A stretch of DNA of 6,190 nt from NCBI GenBank assembly GCA_023428515.1, contig JAEYXI010000374.1:1-6190 (forward strand), read 5' to 3'. The stretch's first letter is position 1, and each line of letters begins with the position of its first letter. Source of the stretch: Pseudomonadota bacterium. GTDB lineage: Bacteria > Pseudomonadota > Alphaproteobacteria > Rhizobiales > Rhizobiaceae. A model generated the notes under the pieces. The model was given only the letters and a program-made list of their open reading frames with translations, was not told where the DNA came from and did no database searches. This document shows positions 1 through 5,451 of the stretch, piece by piece. A program made the translations under genes and the position numbers.

Positions 1-1470
1 ATGCAGGACGGCATCATGGTCGTCGAGGCCGTGAACGGCGGCACGACGGAAAGCGGGGCCTTCGCATTGAACAGCCGGGTCGCCGCCGGTGCCCATGAGT
101 ATTACCTGTTCAAGGGCGGGGTGTCGGCGGGGACAGAAGACAATTGGTATCTGCGCTCGACGCTGGTGACGCCGCCCGTGTCGCCGCCGCCCGAGCCAGG
201 GGGAGCGCCTGATCCCGTCGCGCCCACACCGGAAATCCCGTCGGAAGAGCCTGTGGTGACACCACCGCCACCACCGTCGGAACTGCCGCCTGTGCCGCTG
301 CCGACCGAAGGAACCGGCACCACGGATCCGGTCGACAATACGCCGCCCGTCCAGGAGGCTGATCCCGAACCGGAGGCGCCTCCACCACCGCCTCCTGCTG
401 CGCCAGCCGATCCGCCGCCGCCTCCGCCAGCGCCGCCGGCGACACCCCCTGCGGTACCGACCGAGGGTGCCGTGCCGCCTACCCACGGCGCTACGCCGGT
501 GATCGCCGACGTCGTGCCGCTCTACCGCATCGAGGTGCCGACCTATTCCGCCATTCCTCCGGTCGCGCATCAACTGGCGCTTTCGACGCTTGGCACCTTT
601 CATGAACGGCGCGGCGAGCAGTCTCTGTTCACCGGCAGCGGTTATCTGCCGGCCAGTTGGGGCCGTGTCTTCGGGCAGAGCACCGACATGGGGTGGAGCG
701 GCACTGTCGATCCGAGCGTCGACGGTCATCTGTTCGGCATCCAGGCCGGCCAGGACGTCTTTGGCTGGGAATCGGAAAGCGGAAATATCGACCGCGTCGG
801 TCTCTTCTTCGGCTATGCGCATATGGACGGCGATATCAGGGGTCAGGCGCTGGGCTGGAACAACCTGGCCGTCGGCGACATCAAGGCCACAGGCACATCT
901 TTCGGCGGCTACTGGACCCATATCGGGCCTGGTGGCTGGTATCTCGACGGAGTGCTGATGGGCACCTGGTTTGGCGGCGATGCGGCCTCGAAATCCGGCC
1001 AGAGCATCGAGGTGGGCGGCTCCGCGGTGACCGCTTCGCTGGAGGGCGGCTATCCAATCGCGCTTGGCGGCGGATGGGCCCTCGAGCCGCAGGGGCAGAT
1101 CATCTGGAACCATCTGTCGCTGGACGACCAGTCCGATGATTTCTCTTCCGTTTCCTTCGACGGCGACGATGTCGTGACCGGCCGGCTGGGGCTCAGGCTG
1201 CAGGGCAGCTACGATGCCGGCGGAACGGTCCTGCAGCCCTATCTCAAGGCTAACCTCTGGCATAATTTCGATGCTGACCAGACGATCAGCTTCGACGACG
1301 ACCAGATCACAACTGGTATCGGCGGGACTTCGCTTGAGATCGGCGGCGGTGTGGTGGCGAAGGTCAGCGAAAGCACGAGCCTGTTCGCTACGGCAGACTA
1401 CACCTTCGACATCGGCGGCGAGAAGGCCCGCATATGGGAAGGCAATCTCGGCGTCAGCGTCAAATGGTGA
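1..1470 (+). CDS. Autotransporter (type Va secretion), C-terminal part: passenger end, Pro-rich spacer and beta-barrel; 5' truncated
   Basis: This is the 3' 489 codons of an autotransporter, a surface protein whose C-terminal barrel inserts in the outer membrane and exports the N-terminal passenger. Residues 1-55 match the usual end of a passenger (VVEAVNGGTT, then AAGAHEYYLF and NWYLRSTL). Residues 56-160 are a Pro/Glu-rich spacer. Residues 161-210 carry the linker common in alphaproteobacterial autotransporters (YRIEVPTYSAIPP, then LGTFHERRGE). From about residue 212 to 489 lies a full-length barrel of alternating strands (WGRVFGQ, FGIQAGQDVF, VGLFFGYAHM, GGYWTH, LEIGGGVVAK). It ends in GVSVKW, whose terminal aromatic residue fits the BAM recognition signal. 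The ATG at position 1 cannot be the true start: no signal peptide follows and the passenger is missing, so the gene continues upstream. The passenger's function (adhesin, protease or other) cannot be told. The next gene starts 156 bp downstream, so co-transcription is not obvious. Confidence 0.92.
   Translation: MQDGIMVVEAVNGGTTESGAFALNSRVAAGAHEYYLFKGGVSAGTEDNWYLRSTLVTPPVSPPPEPGGAPDPVAPTPEIPSEEPVVTPPPPPSELPPVPLPTEGTGTTDPVDNTPPVQEADPEPEAPPPPPPAAPADPPPPPPAPPATPPAVPTEGAVPPTHGATPVIADVVPLYRIEVPTYSAIPPVAHQLALSTLGTFHERRGEQSLFTGSGYLPASWGRVFGQSTDMGWSGTVDPSVDGHLFGIQAGQDVFGWESESGNIDRVGLFFGYAHMDGDIRGQALGWNNLAVGDIKATGTSFGGYWTHIGPGGWYLDGVLMGTWFGGDAASKSGQSIEVGGSAVTASLEGGYPIALGGGWALEPQGQIIWNHLSLDDQSDDFSSVSFDGDDVVTGRLGLRLQGSYDAGGTVLQPYLKANLWHNFDADQTISFDDDQITTGIGGTSLEIGGGVVAKVSESTSLFATADYTFDIGGEKARIWEGNLGVSVKW
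166..480 (+). repeat. Low-complexity proline-rich coding segment in the autotransporter
   Basis: Codons 56-160 of the autotransporter are a Pro/Glu/Ala/Thr/Val-rich spacer. By hand count about 46 of 105 residues are proline. There is one run of five prolines (residues 88-92) and two of six (127-132 and 138-143). It lies exactly between the passenger end and the barrel linker, so it probably acts as an extended stalk. The DNA is correspondingly rich in CCG/CCN codons and could vary in length by slippage or recombination, although the codons are mixed and no exact long repeat unit is visible. Confidence 0.88.
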
Positions 1471-1473
1471 GAT

Positions 1474-1510
1474 GCTGTCAGGGGCGGTCCCGAAATATGT
1501 CCTCGACAGC
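1474..1510 (+). terminator. Terminator-like hairpin after the autotransporter gene
   Basis: The hairpin starts 4 nt after the stop codon at 1468-1470. GCTGTC (1474-1479) pairs with GACAGC (1505-1510). After one mismatch (A1480/C1504) pairing continues between 1481-1486 and 1498-1503, with several G-T wobbles, leaving a loop of about 11 nt. Only a short pyrimidine stretch (TTCTCC) follows instead of a T run. It could be a weak intrinsic terminator or a 3'-end stabilising hairpin. Confidence 0.35.
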
Positions 1511-1537
1511 TTCTCCACCGTGAAGGAGGCACCCGGC

Positions 1538-1579
1538 GTGCTCATTGGTTCGTTCGCCCGTGAGCAGAATTATGGTTAG
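1538..1579 (+). CDS. Possible 13-codon leader ORF with a perfect Shine-Dalgarno, upstream of the hybrid kinase
   Basis: AAGGAGG at 1523-1529 is a full seven-base match to the anti-SD and the strongest ribosome-binding site in the window. After an 8-nt gap there is a GTG at 1538 that opens a 13-codon ORF (MLIGSFAREQNYG) ending in TAG at 1577-1579. The next good start, that of the kinase, is 48 nt after this stop. The ORF has no recognisable homology and shows no obvious run of regulatory codons of the kind found in amino-acid attenuators. It could be a leader peptide, a site that couples ribosomes to the kinase message, or a chance ribosome-binding site. Its frame is also open upstream, as a shadow frame of the autotransporter, so the openness itself means little. 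Confidence 0.22.
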   Translation: MLIGSFAREQNYG

Positions 1580-1590
1580 TCAATCCTTAA
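1576..1590 (+). promoter_or_regulatory. CtrA-like box (TTAG-N7-TTAA) upstream of the hybrid kinase
   Basis: TTAG (1576-1579), seven bases, then TTAA (1587-1590) matches the alphaproteobacterial CtrA consensus TTAA-N7-TTAA at seven of eight positions. It lies 36 bp before the GTG start of the kinase, in the only A/T-rich patch of this gap. A weak sigma70-like pair sits just upstream: TTGGTT at 1545-1550 and AATTAT at 1568-1573, with a 17-bp spacer. If both are real, CtrA would bind just downstream of the -10 and more likely repress. A seven-of-eight match is not rare by chance. Confidence 0.2.
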
Positions 1591-1613
1591 TGCTTCTCGA
1601 TCACATTCCGCGC

Positions 1614-1619
1614 AGGAAG
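1614..1619 (+). promoter_or_regulatory. Ribosome-binding site supporting a GTG start for the hybrid kinase
   Basis: AGGAAG ends 7 nt before the GTG at 1627, which is ideal spacing. The alternative ATG at 1654, nine codons in, is preceded only by GGGGTGG with a 4-nt gap. This favours GTG 1627, but both starts lie ahead of the first PAS domain and would give functional proteins of 1116 or 1107 residues. Confidence 0.45.
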
Positions 1620-1626
1620 CTGCGGC

Positions 1627-4600
1627 GTGCAAGCCGCGGCCCGGGGTGGACTAATGGCGGACAGGGAAGACGCGTCGCGCGGCGCATCCTACAGGTCGTT
1701 CGTGCGGGCGAGGGGGGCTGCGCCGTGCCCGGCGCGGGAATTTTCATGCGGCGAGGTCCTTGAACTGGCTCGTGCCGGTTCCGACTGGATCTGGGAAACC
1801 GACGCCGAACTGCGCTTCTCCTGGCTTTCTGAGGATTATGAAGAGGCGACCGGCGTTCCCGCCGAAAAAATGCTCGGGCGCTTCCGTTTCGATTTCCTGA
1901 AACTGGGAGCGGAACAAGCGGCGCGAGCGCAGGCGCATCTCGACGACCTGCAGGCGAGGCGGCCCTTCCGCGACTTCGTCTATGAATTCACCGCCGGCCG
2001 GCCGGAGTGTCGCTGGGTCTCCATCACCGGCTCTCCGCGTTTCAGCGGGGAAGGGAAATTTCTCGGTTATCGCGGCGTCGGCCGCAACGTGACGGCGCTG
2101 ATCTCGCCGTCGCATCGCGAGACCGAGGCCGAGGAGACGCGGCGGCGGCTTGCCGACGTGCTGGAATCGCTGCCGGCCGGCGTCGTCATCTATGATCGCG
2201 ACGACAAGTTCGTGCTCGCCAACAGGAAGCTGCAGGATTCGCTGCCGGGCCTGCAGCCGGTCTGGCAGCCAGGCCTTTCCTTCCGCGACGCCGTCGTCCA
2301 CGGCCGCCAGCACGGCTATTTCCGTTCCAGTGGCGATCCTGCGGTCGACATCCTCTACGAAACCGATCCGGACGCCTGGACTGAAGCCTATATGGCTCGG
2401 CATCAGTTGCGCCACAGCGTGTATGAGCGTCGCAATCCCGACGGCCGCTGGTTCCAGGTCATCGACACGCGCACCGACGACGGCACCTTCATCGGCGTGC
2501 GTGTCGACATCACCGAGATGAAGGAGCGCGAGAAGGCGCTGCGCAGGAGCATGCGCAAGACGGAGCTCTACCGGCACGTGCTCGACGAGTTGCCGGTTGC
2601 CGCCTACGTCAAGTCTCAGGACCTGACCTTCGAGTTCGTTAACAAGGCGTGGGCCGATCTCACCGGCATCTCCAAGGAACAGGCGTCCGGGCGGACGGAT
2701 CGCGATTTCTTTGCCGGCGAAGGAGACGGTTTCGCCGAGCGCGATCTCGCCGTCATAAGCACCGGCGCCGCCAACGAGTTCGAGGAGACGCTGACGCATC
2801 GCGATGGAACGCGTCGCCAACTCATCGCCAAGAAGAGCCGGCTTGTCGCCAGCGACGGCACGGTGCACCTGATCGGCTCCAGCACCGACATAACCGAGGT
2901 CAAGGCACGCGAGGCGCGGCTGCAGGAGAGCCAGCGCGAAAACGAGATATTCCGCAGCCTGATCGACAATGTGCCGGTGGCGATCTACGCCAAGCGCGAA
3001 GACCTGAAACTCTTCTACGTCAACAAATACTGGACGCAATTGACCGGGGTTCCCTACGAAGAGGCGATCGGCAAGACGGATTTCGAGGTTTCCGGCGAGG
3101 ACGGTCTCGCCTTCATGGAAGGTGATCGGGCCATCCTGCGCTCCGGCGAGAGCCTGGAGATAGAGGAAACCCTCACCGGGTCAGACGGGAGCCTGCGCTA
3201 CCAGATGGCGCGCAAGGGCTCGATGGTGGCGTCCGACGGCACGCTCTATCTGCTCGGCTCGACCATCGACGTCACCGAGCAGAAAGCACGCGAGAAGGAG
3301 CTCCAGGAGGCGCAGCGCCGCGCCGTGCTCGCCGATCGGGCCAAGTCTGAATTCCTCGCCAATATGAGCCACGAGATCAGGACGCCGATGAACGGCGTGC
3401 TCGGCATGGCCGAACTGCTTGCCCGCTCCGACCTCGATCCCAAGCAGAAGACTTTTACCGAGATCATCGTGAAGTCGGGCAATGCGCTGCTGACCTTCAT
3501 CAACGACATCCTCGACTTCTGCAAGATCGACGCCGGGCAGCTCGTGCTCGACCCGGCGCCCTTCGCGCTTGCCGAGGCGATCGAGGACGTGGCGACGCTC
3601 ATCTCGACAAGGGCCAAGGAGAAGGATCTCGAGCTGATCGTGCGCGTCCAGCCGGGCCTCAACGATACCTATGTCGGCGATGTCGGCCGCATCAGGCAGA
3701 TCATCACCAATCTCATCGGCAATGCGGTGAAGTTCACCGATTCAGGCCACGTGCTGGTCGACGCCAGCGGCGAGCGGGTGGACGGCGGGACAAAAATCCG
3801 CATCGCCGTGACCGATACGGGCATCGGCATTCCGGCCGACAAGCTCGACGCGGTGTTCGAGAAGTTCAGCCAGGTCGATTCCTCCTCGACGCGTCGGCAT
3901 GAAGGTACCGGGCTCGGGCTTGCGATCACCTCGCGCCTTGTCGCCTTGATGGGTGGCGAGATCGGCGTCGAGAGCATTGAGGGCAAGGGTTCGACCTTCT
4001 GGTTCACGGTTGCGCTGCCCAGCGCCGGCAGCCCGCGCAAGCGCATCACGCCGTCCGATGTCACCGGCGCGCGCATCCTTGTCGTCGACGACAACCAGGT
4101 GAACCGTTCGATCCTTTCCGAGCAGATGGCGTCATGGACCTTCGACGCCTGCGCCGCCGAAAACGGCGAGGAGGGGTTAAAGGTGCTGATGGCAGCCGCG
4201 GCCCATGGCATCTCGGTCGACTGCATCGTTCTCGACTACCAGATGCCCGGCATGACGGGCGGCGAGATGGCCCGCATCGTCCGGGCGACGCCGGCGATCG
4301 CGTACACGCCGATTGTCATGCTGACCTCGGTCGACCAGTCGTTGTCGGGAGCCGGCTACCGGGACCTCGCAATCGAGGCGCAGCTGATCAAGCCGGCGCG
4401 CTCGTCCTTGCTCCTGGAAACGATCGTCGCGGCGATCCAGAAACAGCGCGCGCAGGGCGAGGAGGACATTGTTGTCGACCAGCCTGCATCTCCACCGCTG
4501 GTGGCGGGCAGCGGCGCCATACAGCCGCGCCCTGCTTCCCGGACCGAGGTCGGGGCGAAGCGCACGAATGACGGGCACCGCGTCGACATACTGGTGGCAG

Positions 4601-4977
4601 AAGACAATGAGGTGAACCAGCTCGTGTTCACGCAGATACTCGGCGAGACCGATTACAGCTTCCAAATCGTCGCCAACGGTCGGCTGGCACTCAAGGCGTT
4701 CGGCGAAATGAACCCGCGTATCGTCCTGATGGACGTGTCCATGCCGGAAATGAGCGGCCTCGAGGCCACGGCGGCCATCAGGAGCGCCGAGGACGGCACC
4801 GGTCATCATATCCCCATCATCGGCGTCACCGCCCATGCGCTGAAGGGCGACCGAGAGCGCTGCCTCGAGGCTGGCATGGATGATTATCTGTCGAAACCGA
4901 TCAGCCCGAAGGCCCTGATCGATAAGGTGGAGCGCTGGACCGCTTGGGATCCGAGGGCGAATCGCCAGGCCGGCTGA
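1627..4977 (+). CDS. Soluble hybrid sensor histidine kinase, PAS x4 - HisKA - HATPase_c - REC x2
   Basis: A 1116-residue kinase that should autophosphorylate on His and pass phosphate to its own Asp receivers. Residues 1-38 are an Arg/Ala-rich tail. PAS1 spans about 39-158, PAS2 about 170-300 (PAS_7-like), PAS3 about 312-429 and PAS4 about 438-557. PAS2, 3 and 4 each end in the typical D[IV]TE..RE linker. The HisKA H-box (FLANMSHEIRTPMNG) puts the phospho-His at 582. The HATPase has an N-box (NLIGNAVKF, N695/N699), G1 (DTGIGIP, 730-736), F-box (FEKFSQVD, 744-751) and G2 (GTGLGL, 760-765). REC1 (about 815-935) has D821/D822, phospho-acceptor D870, T900 and K922. REC2 (about 986-1105) has E992/D993, D1036, T1068 and K1090. 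All catalytic positions look intact. No transmembrane segment or signal peptide is visible, so it acts in the cytoplasm. No HPt domain follows REC2, so a separate HPt protein is expected. The signal and target are unknown, so I give no gene name. Confidence 0.95.
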   Translation: MQAAARGGLMADREDASRGASYRSFVRARGAAPCPAREFSCGEVLELARAGSDWIWETDAELRFSWLSEDYEEATGVPAEKMLGRFRFDFLKLGAEQAARAQAHLDDLQARRPFRDFVYEFTAGRPECRWVSITGSPRFSGEGKFLGYRGVGRNVTALISPSHRETEAEETRRRLADVLESLPAGVVIYDRDDKFVLANRKLQDSLPGLQPVWQPGLSFRDAVVHGRQHGYFRSSGDPAVDILYETDPDAWTEAYMARHQLRHSVYERRNPDGRWFQVIDTRTDDGTFIGVRVDITEMKEREKALRRSMRKTELYRHVLDELPVAAYVKSQDLTFEFVNKAWADLTGISKEQASGRTDRDFFAGEGDGFAERDLAVISTGAANEFEETLTHRDGTRRQLIAKKSRLVASDGTVHLIGSSTDITEVKAREARLQESQRENEIFRSLIDNVPVAIYAKREDLKLFYVNKYWTQLTGVPYEEAIGKTDFEVSGEDGLAFMEGDRAILRSGESLEIEETLTGSDGSLRYQMARKGSMVASDGTLYLLGSTIDVTEQKAREKELQEAQRRAVLADRAKSEFLANMSHEIRTPMNGVLGMAELLARSDLDPKQKTFTEIIVKSGNALLTFINDILDFCKIDAGQLVLDPAPFALAEAIEDVATLISTRAKEKDLELIVRVQPGLNDTYVGDVGRIRQIITNLIGNAVKFTDSGHVLVDASGERVDGGTKIRIAVTDTGIGIPADKLDAVFEKFSQVDSSSTRRHEGTGLGLAITSRLVALMGGEIGVESIEGKGSTFWFTVALPSAGSPRKRITPSDVTGARILVVDDNQVNRSILSEQMASWTFDACAAENGEEGLKVLMAAAAHGISVDCIVLDYQMPGMTGGEMARIVRATPAIAYTPIVMLTSVDQSLSGAGYRDLAIEAQLIKPARSSLLLETIVAAIQKQRAQGEEDIVVDQPASPPLVAGSGAIQPRPASRTEVGAKRTNDGHRVDILVAEDNEVNQLVFTQILGETDYSFQIVANGRLALKAFGEMNPRIVLMDVSMPEMSGLEATAAIRSAEDGTGHHIPIIGVTAHALKGDRERCLEAGMDDYLSKPISPKALIDKVERWTAWDPRANRQAG

Positions 4978-4985
4978 AATCCCGC

Positions 4986-5009
4986 GCTATGGTGCGATCA
5001 CGCCATAGC
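4986..5009 (+). terminator. Hairpin just after the hybrid kinase stop codon
   Basis: GCTATGG (4986-4992) pairs perfectly with CCATAGC (5003-5009). Two further inner pairs (one a G-T wobble) leave the 6-nt loop CGATCA. It begins 9 nt after the TGA at 4975-4977. No T run follows, so it is not a classic intrinsic terminator; it may assist Rho-dependent ending or protect the 3' end. As a DNA inverted repeat it could also bind a dimeric regulator. Confidence 0.4.
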
Positions 5010-5063
5010 CCCTGCTTCGGGCCACGGATTAACCATAGACGGTAGATTCCGTATCCGCTTCGA

Positions 5064-5183
5064 CGGACGGGAGCAGCGGCCGCCAACAAAGACGGTGTCA
5101 TTCCCCAACGAGACACTGTTTGGCGAGGCCCGGCCGGGCCACATCCCCCGGCTGCAGGCGCCGCCTCCCGTCCGATTTTTTTT
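5064..5183 (+). ncRNA. Candidate structured small RNA with a closing stem next to a T8 run
   Basis: A perfect 10-bp inverted repeat, CGGACGGGAG (5064-5073) and CTCCCGTCCG (5165-5174), encloses about 90 nt. Skipping a 2-nt bulge, it extends by GCGGC (5076-5080) pairing with GCCGC (5160-5164). Inside are a second stem, 5090-5099 with 5112-5121 (ten pairs, two of them G-T, loop of 12 nt containing TTCCCC), and a third, GCCGGG (5133-5138) with CCCGGC (5147-5152). One base after the closing stem comes an eight-T run (5176-5183), as at the 3' end of a Rho-independent transcript. The T run is on the + strand, so transcription would be rightward from about 5050-5064. I do not recognise a known RNA family. 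A weak -10 (TAGATT, 5043-5048) lies upstream without a convincing -35. The alternative is a chance fold in GC-rich DNA. Confidence 0.38.
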
Positions 5184-5344
5184 CCACAGCCGCAAATATG
5201 GTCTTCAGATGTCGGCGCACACCGCGACGGTGAATGCTGCGGCGTCAAATCGCTGTTTCCATTGGGCATGTACAACTGTTCCGGAAGCAGCCCGCGAGCA
5301 ACGGTAAGATTAGCCGGCGAACTCTTCCTGCCCGCGTTACCTGA

Positions 5345-5373
5345 CTGACATCAAACTGTCATCCAACTGTAAT
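5345..5373 (+). promoter_or_regulatory. Tandem PHO box (three PhoB half-sites) upstream of pstS
   Basis: Three seven-base units, CTGACAT (5345-5351), CTGTCAT (5356-5362) and CTGTAAT (5367-5373), repeat at exactly 11 bp, each pair separated by 4 bp. Adjacent pairs form two overlapping 18-bp PHO boxes of the form CTGTCAT-N4-CTGTCAT, the site bound by phosphorylated PhoB. The middle unit is perfect and the outer two differ from it at one base each. The array ends 78 bp before the pstS start codon and faces pstS, so it should activate it when phosphate is scarce. Confidence 0.9.
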
Positions 5374-5381
5374 AGTCGGAA

Positions 5382-5387
5382 GTTAAT
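5382..5387 (+). promoter_or_regulatory. Possible -10 element of the pstS promoter
   Basis: GTTAAT lies 8 bp after the last PHO half-site. In known PhoB-activated promoters the box replaces the -35 and the -10 follows about 10 bp later, so the placement is close to expected. It matches TATAAT at four of six positions. A start near 5394 would give a leader of roughly 58 nt. Confidence 0.35.
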
Positions 5388-5436
5388 GGGCTCACCGGGC
5401 GCTGATGGATCGCGCCACTAGAACAGATTTCCGAAC

Positions 5437-5441
5437 AGGAG
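5437..5441 (+). promoter_or_regulatory. Ribosome-binding site of pstS
   Basis: AGGAG lies 10 nt before the ATG at 5452, slightly long but usable spacing. It supports this ATG, which also starts a clean signal peptide. Confidence 0.7.
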
Positions 5442-5451
5442 TTAGGCACCC

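Larger units (their letters stand above)
4978..5451. other. 474-bp non-coding region between the hybrid kinase and pstS
   Basis: No credible protein gene is present on either strand; the open frames here lack ribosome-binding sites and protein-like composition. In order it holds the post-kinase hairpin (4986-5009), a TTAACCAT element (5029-5036), a strongly structured segment ending in T8 (5064-5183), about 160 bp with nothing I recognise (5184-5344), the PHO box array (5345-5373), a possible -10 and the pstS ribosome-binding site. The region is longer than expected for a simple pstS promoter, which fits an extra non-coding transcript. Confidence 0.8.

Noticed and set aside
1..3. ATG at the first base as the start of the autotransporter
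   Set aside because: What follows is the interior of a passenger end, not a signal peptide; the gene must begin upstream of the window.
657..1139. Open frame of 160 codons in another frame inside the barrel
   Set aside because: Arg/Gly-rich shadow frame without a ribosome-binding site; the barrel frame is strongly supported.
1545..1763. 72-codon open frame (or from ATG 1572) overlapping the kinase start
   Set aside because: Its TTG or ATG start lacks a well-placed ribosome-binding site and it runs into the kinase in another frame with a very basic, low-information sequence.
1744..3039. Long antisense open frame of 431 codons opposite the kinase PAS region
   Set aside because: It mirrors a GC-rich coding frame, has no recognisable domain, and the + strand frame carries clear PAS and kinase motifs throughout.
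4177..4836. Antisense open frame of 219 codons opposite the receiver domains
   Set aside because: It is a shadow of the REC1-REC2 coding frame; its composition is Arg/Asp/His-rich with no protein-like motif.
5127..5140. Perfect 14-bp palindrome GGCCCGGCCGGGCC
   Set aside because: Pure G/C self-complementary words are common in such DNA, and this one overlaps a stem of the candidate RNA; alone it does not support an operator.
5180..5188. TTTTCCACA, a match to the DnaA box consensus TTWTNCACA
   Set aside because: It is single, produced by the T8 run meeting CCACA, with no neighbouring boxes or A/T-rich unwinding region; not evidence of an origin.
4901..5275. Antisense open frame of 124 codons between the kinase and pstS
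   Set aside because: No ribosome-binding site or domain; Pro/Arg/Ser-rich composition typical of random GC-rich DNA.
5095..5307. 70-codon open frame in the region before pstS
   Set aside because: GTG start inside a stem-loop with no Shine-Dalgarno; no protein-like pattern; it runs across the T8 run.
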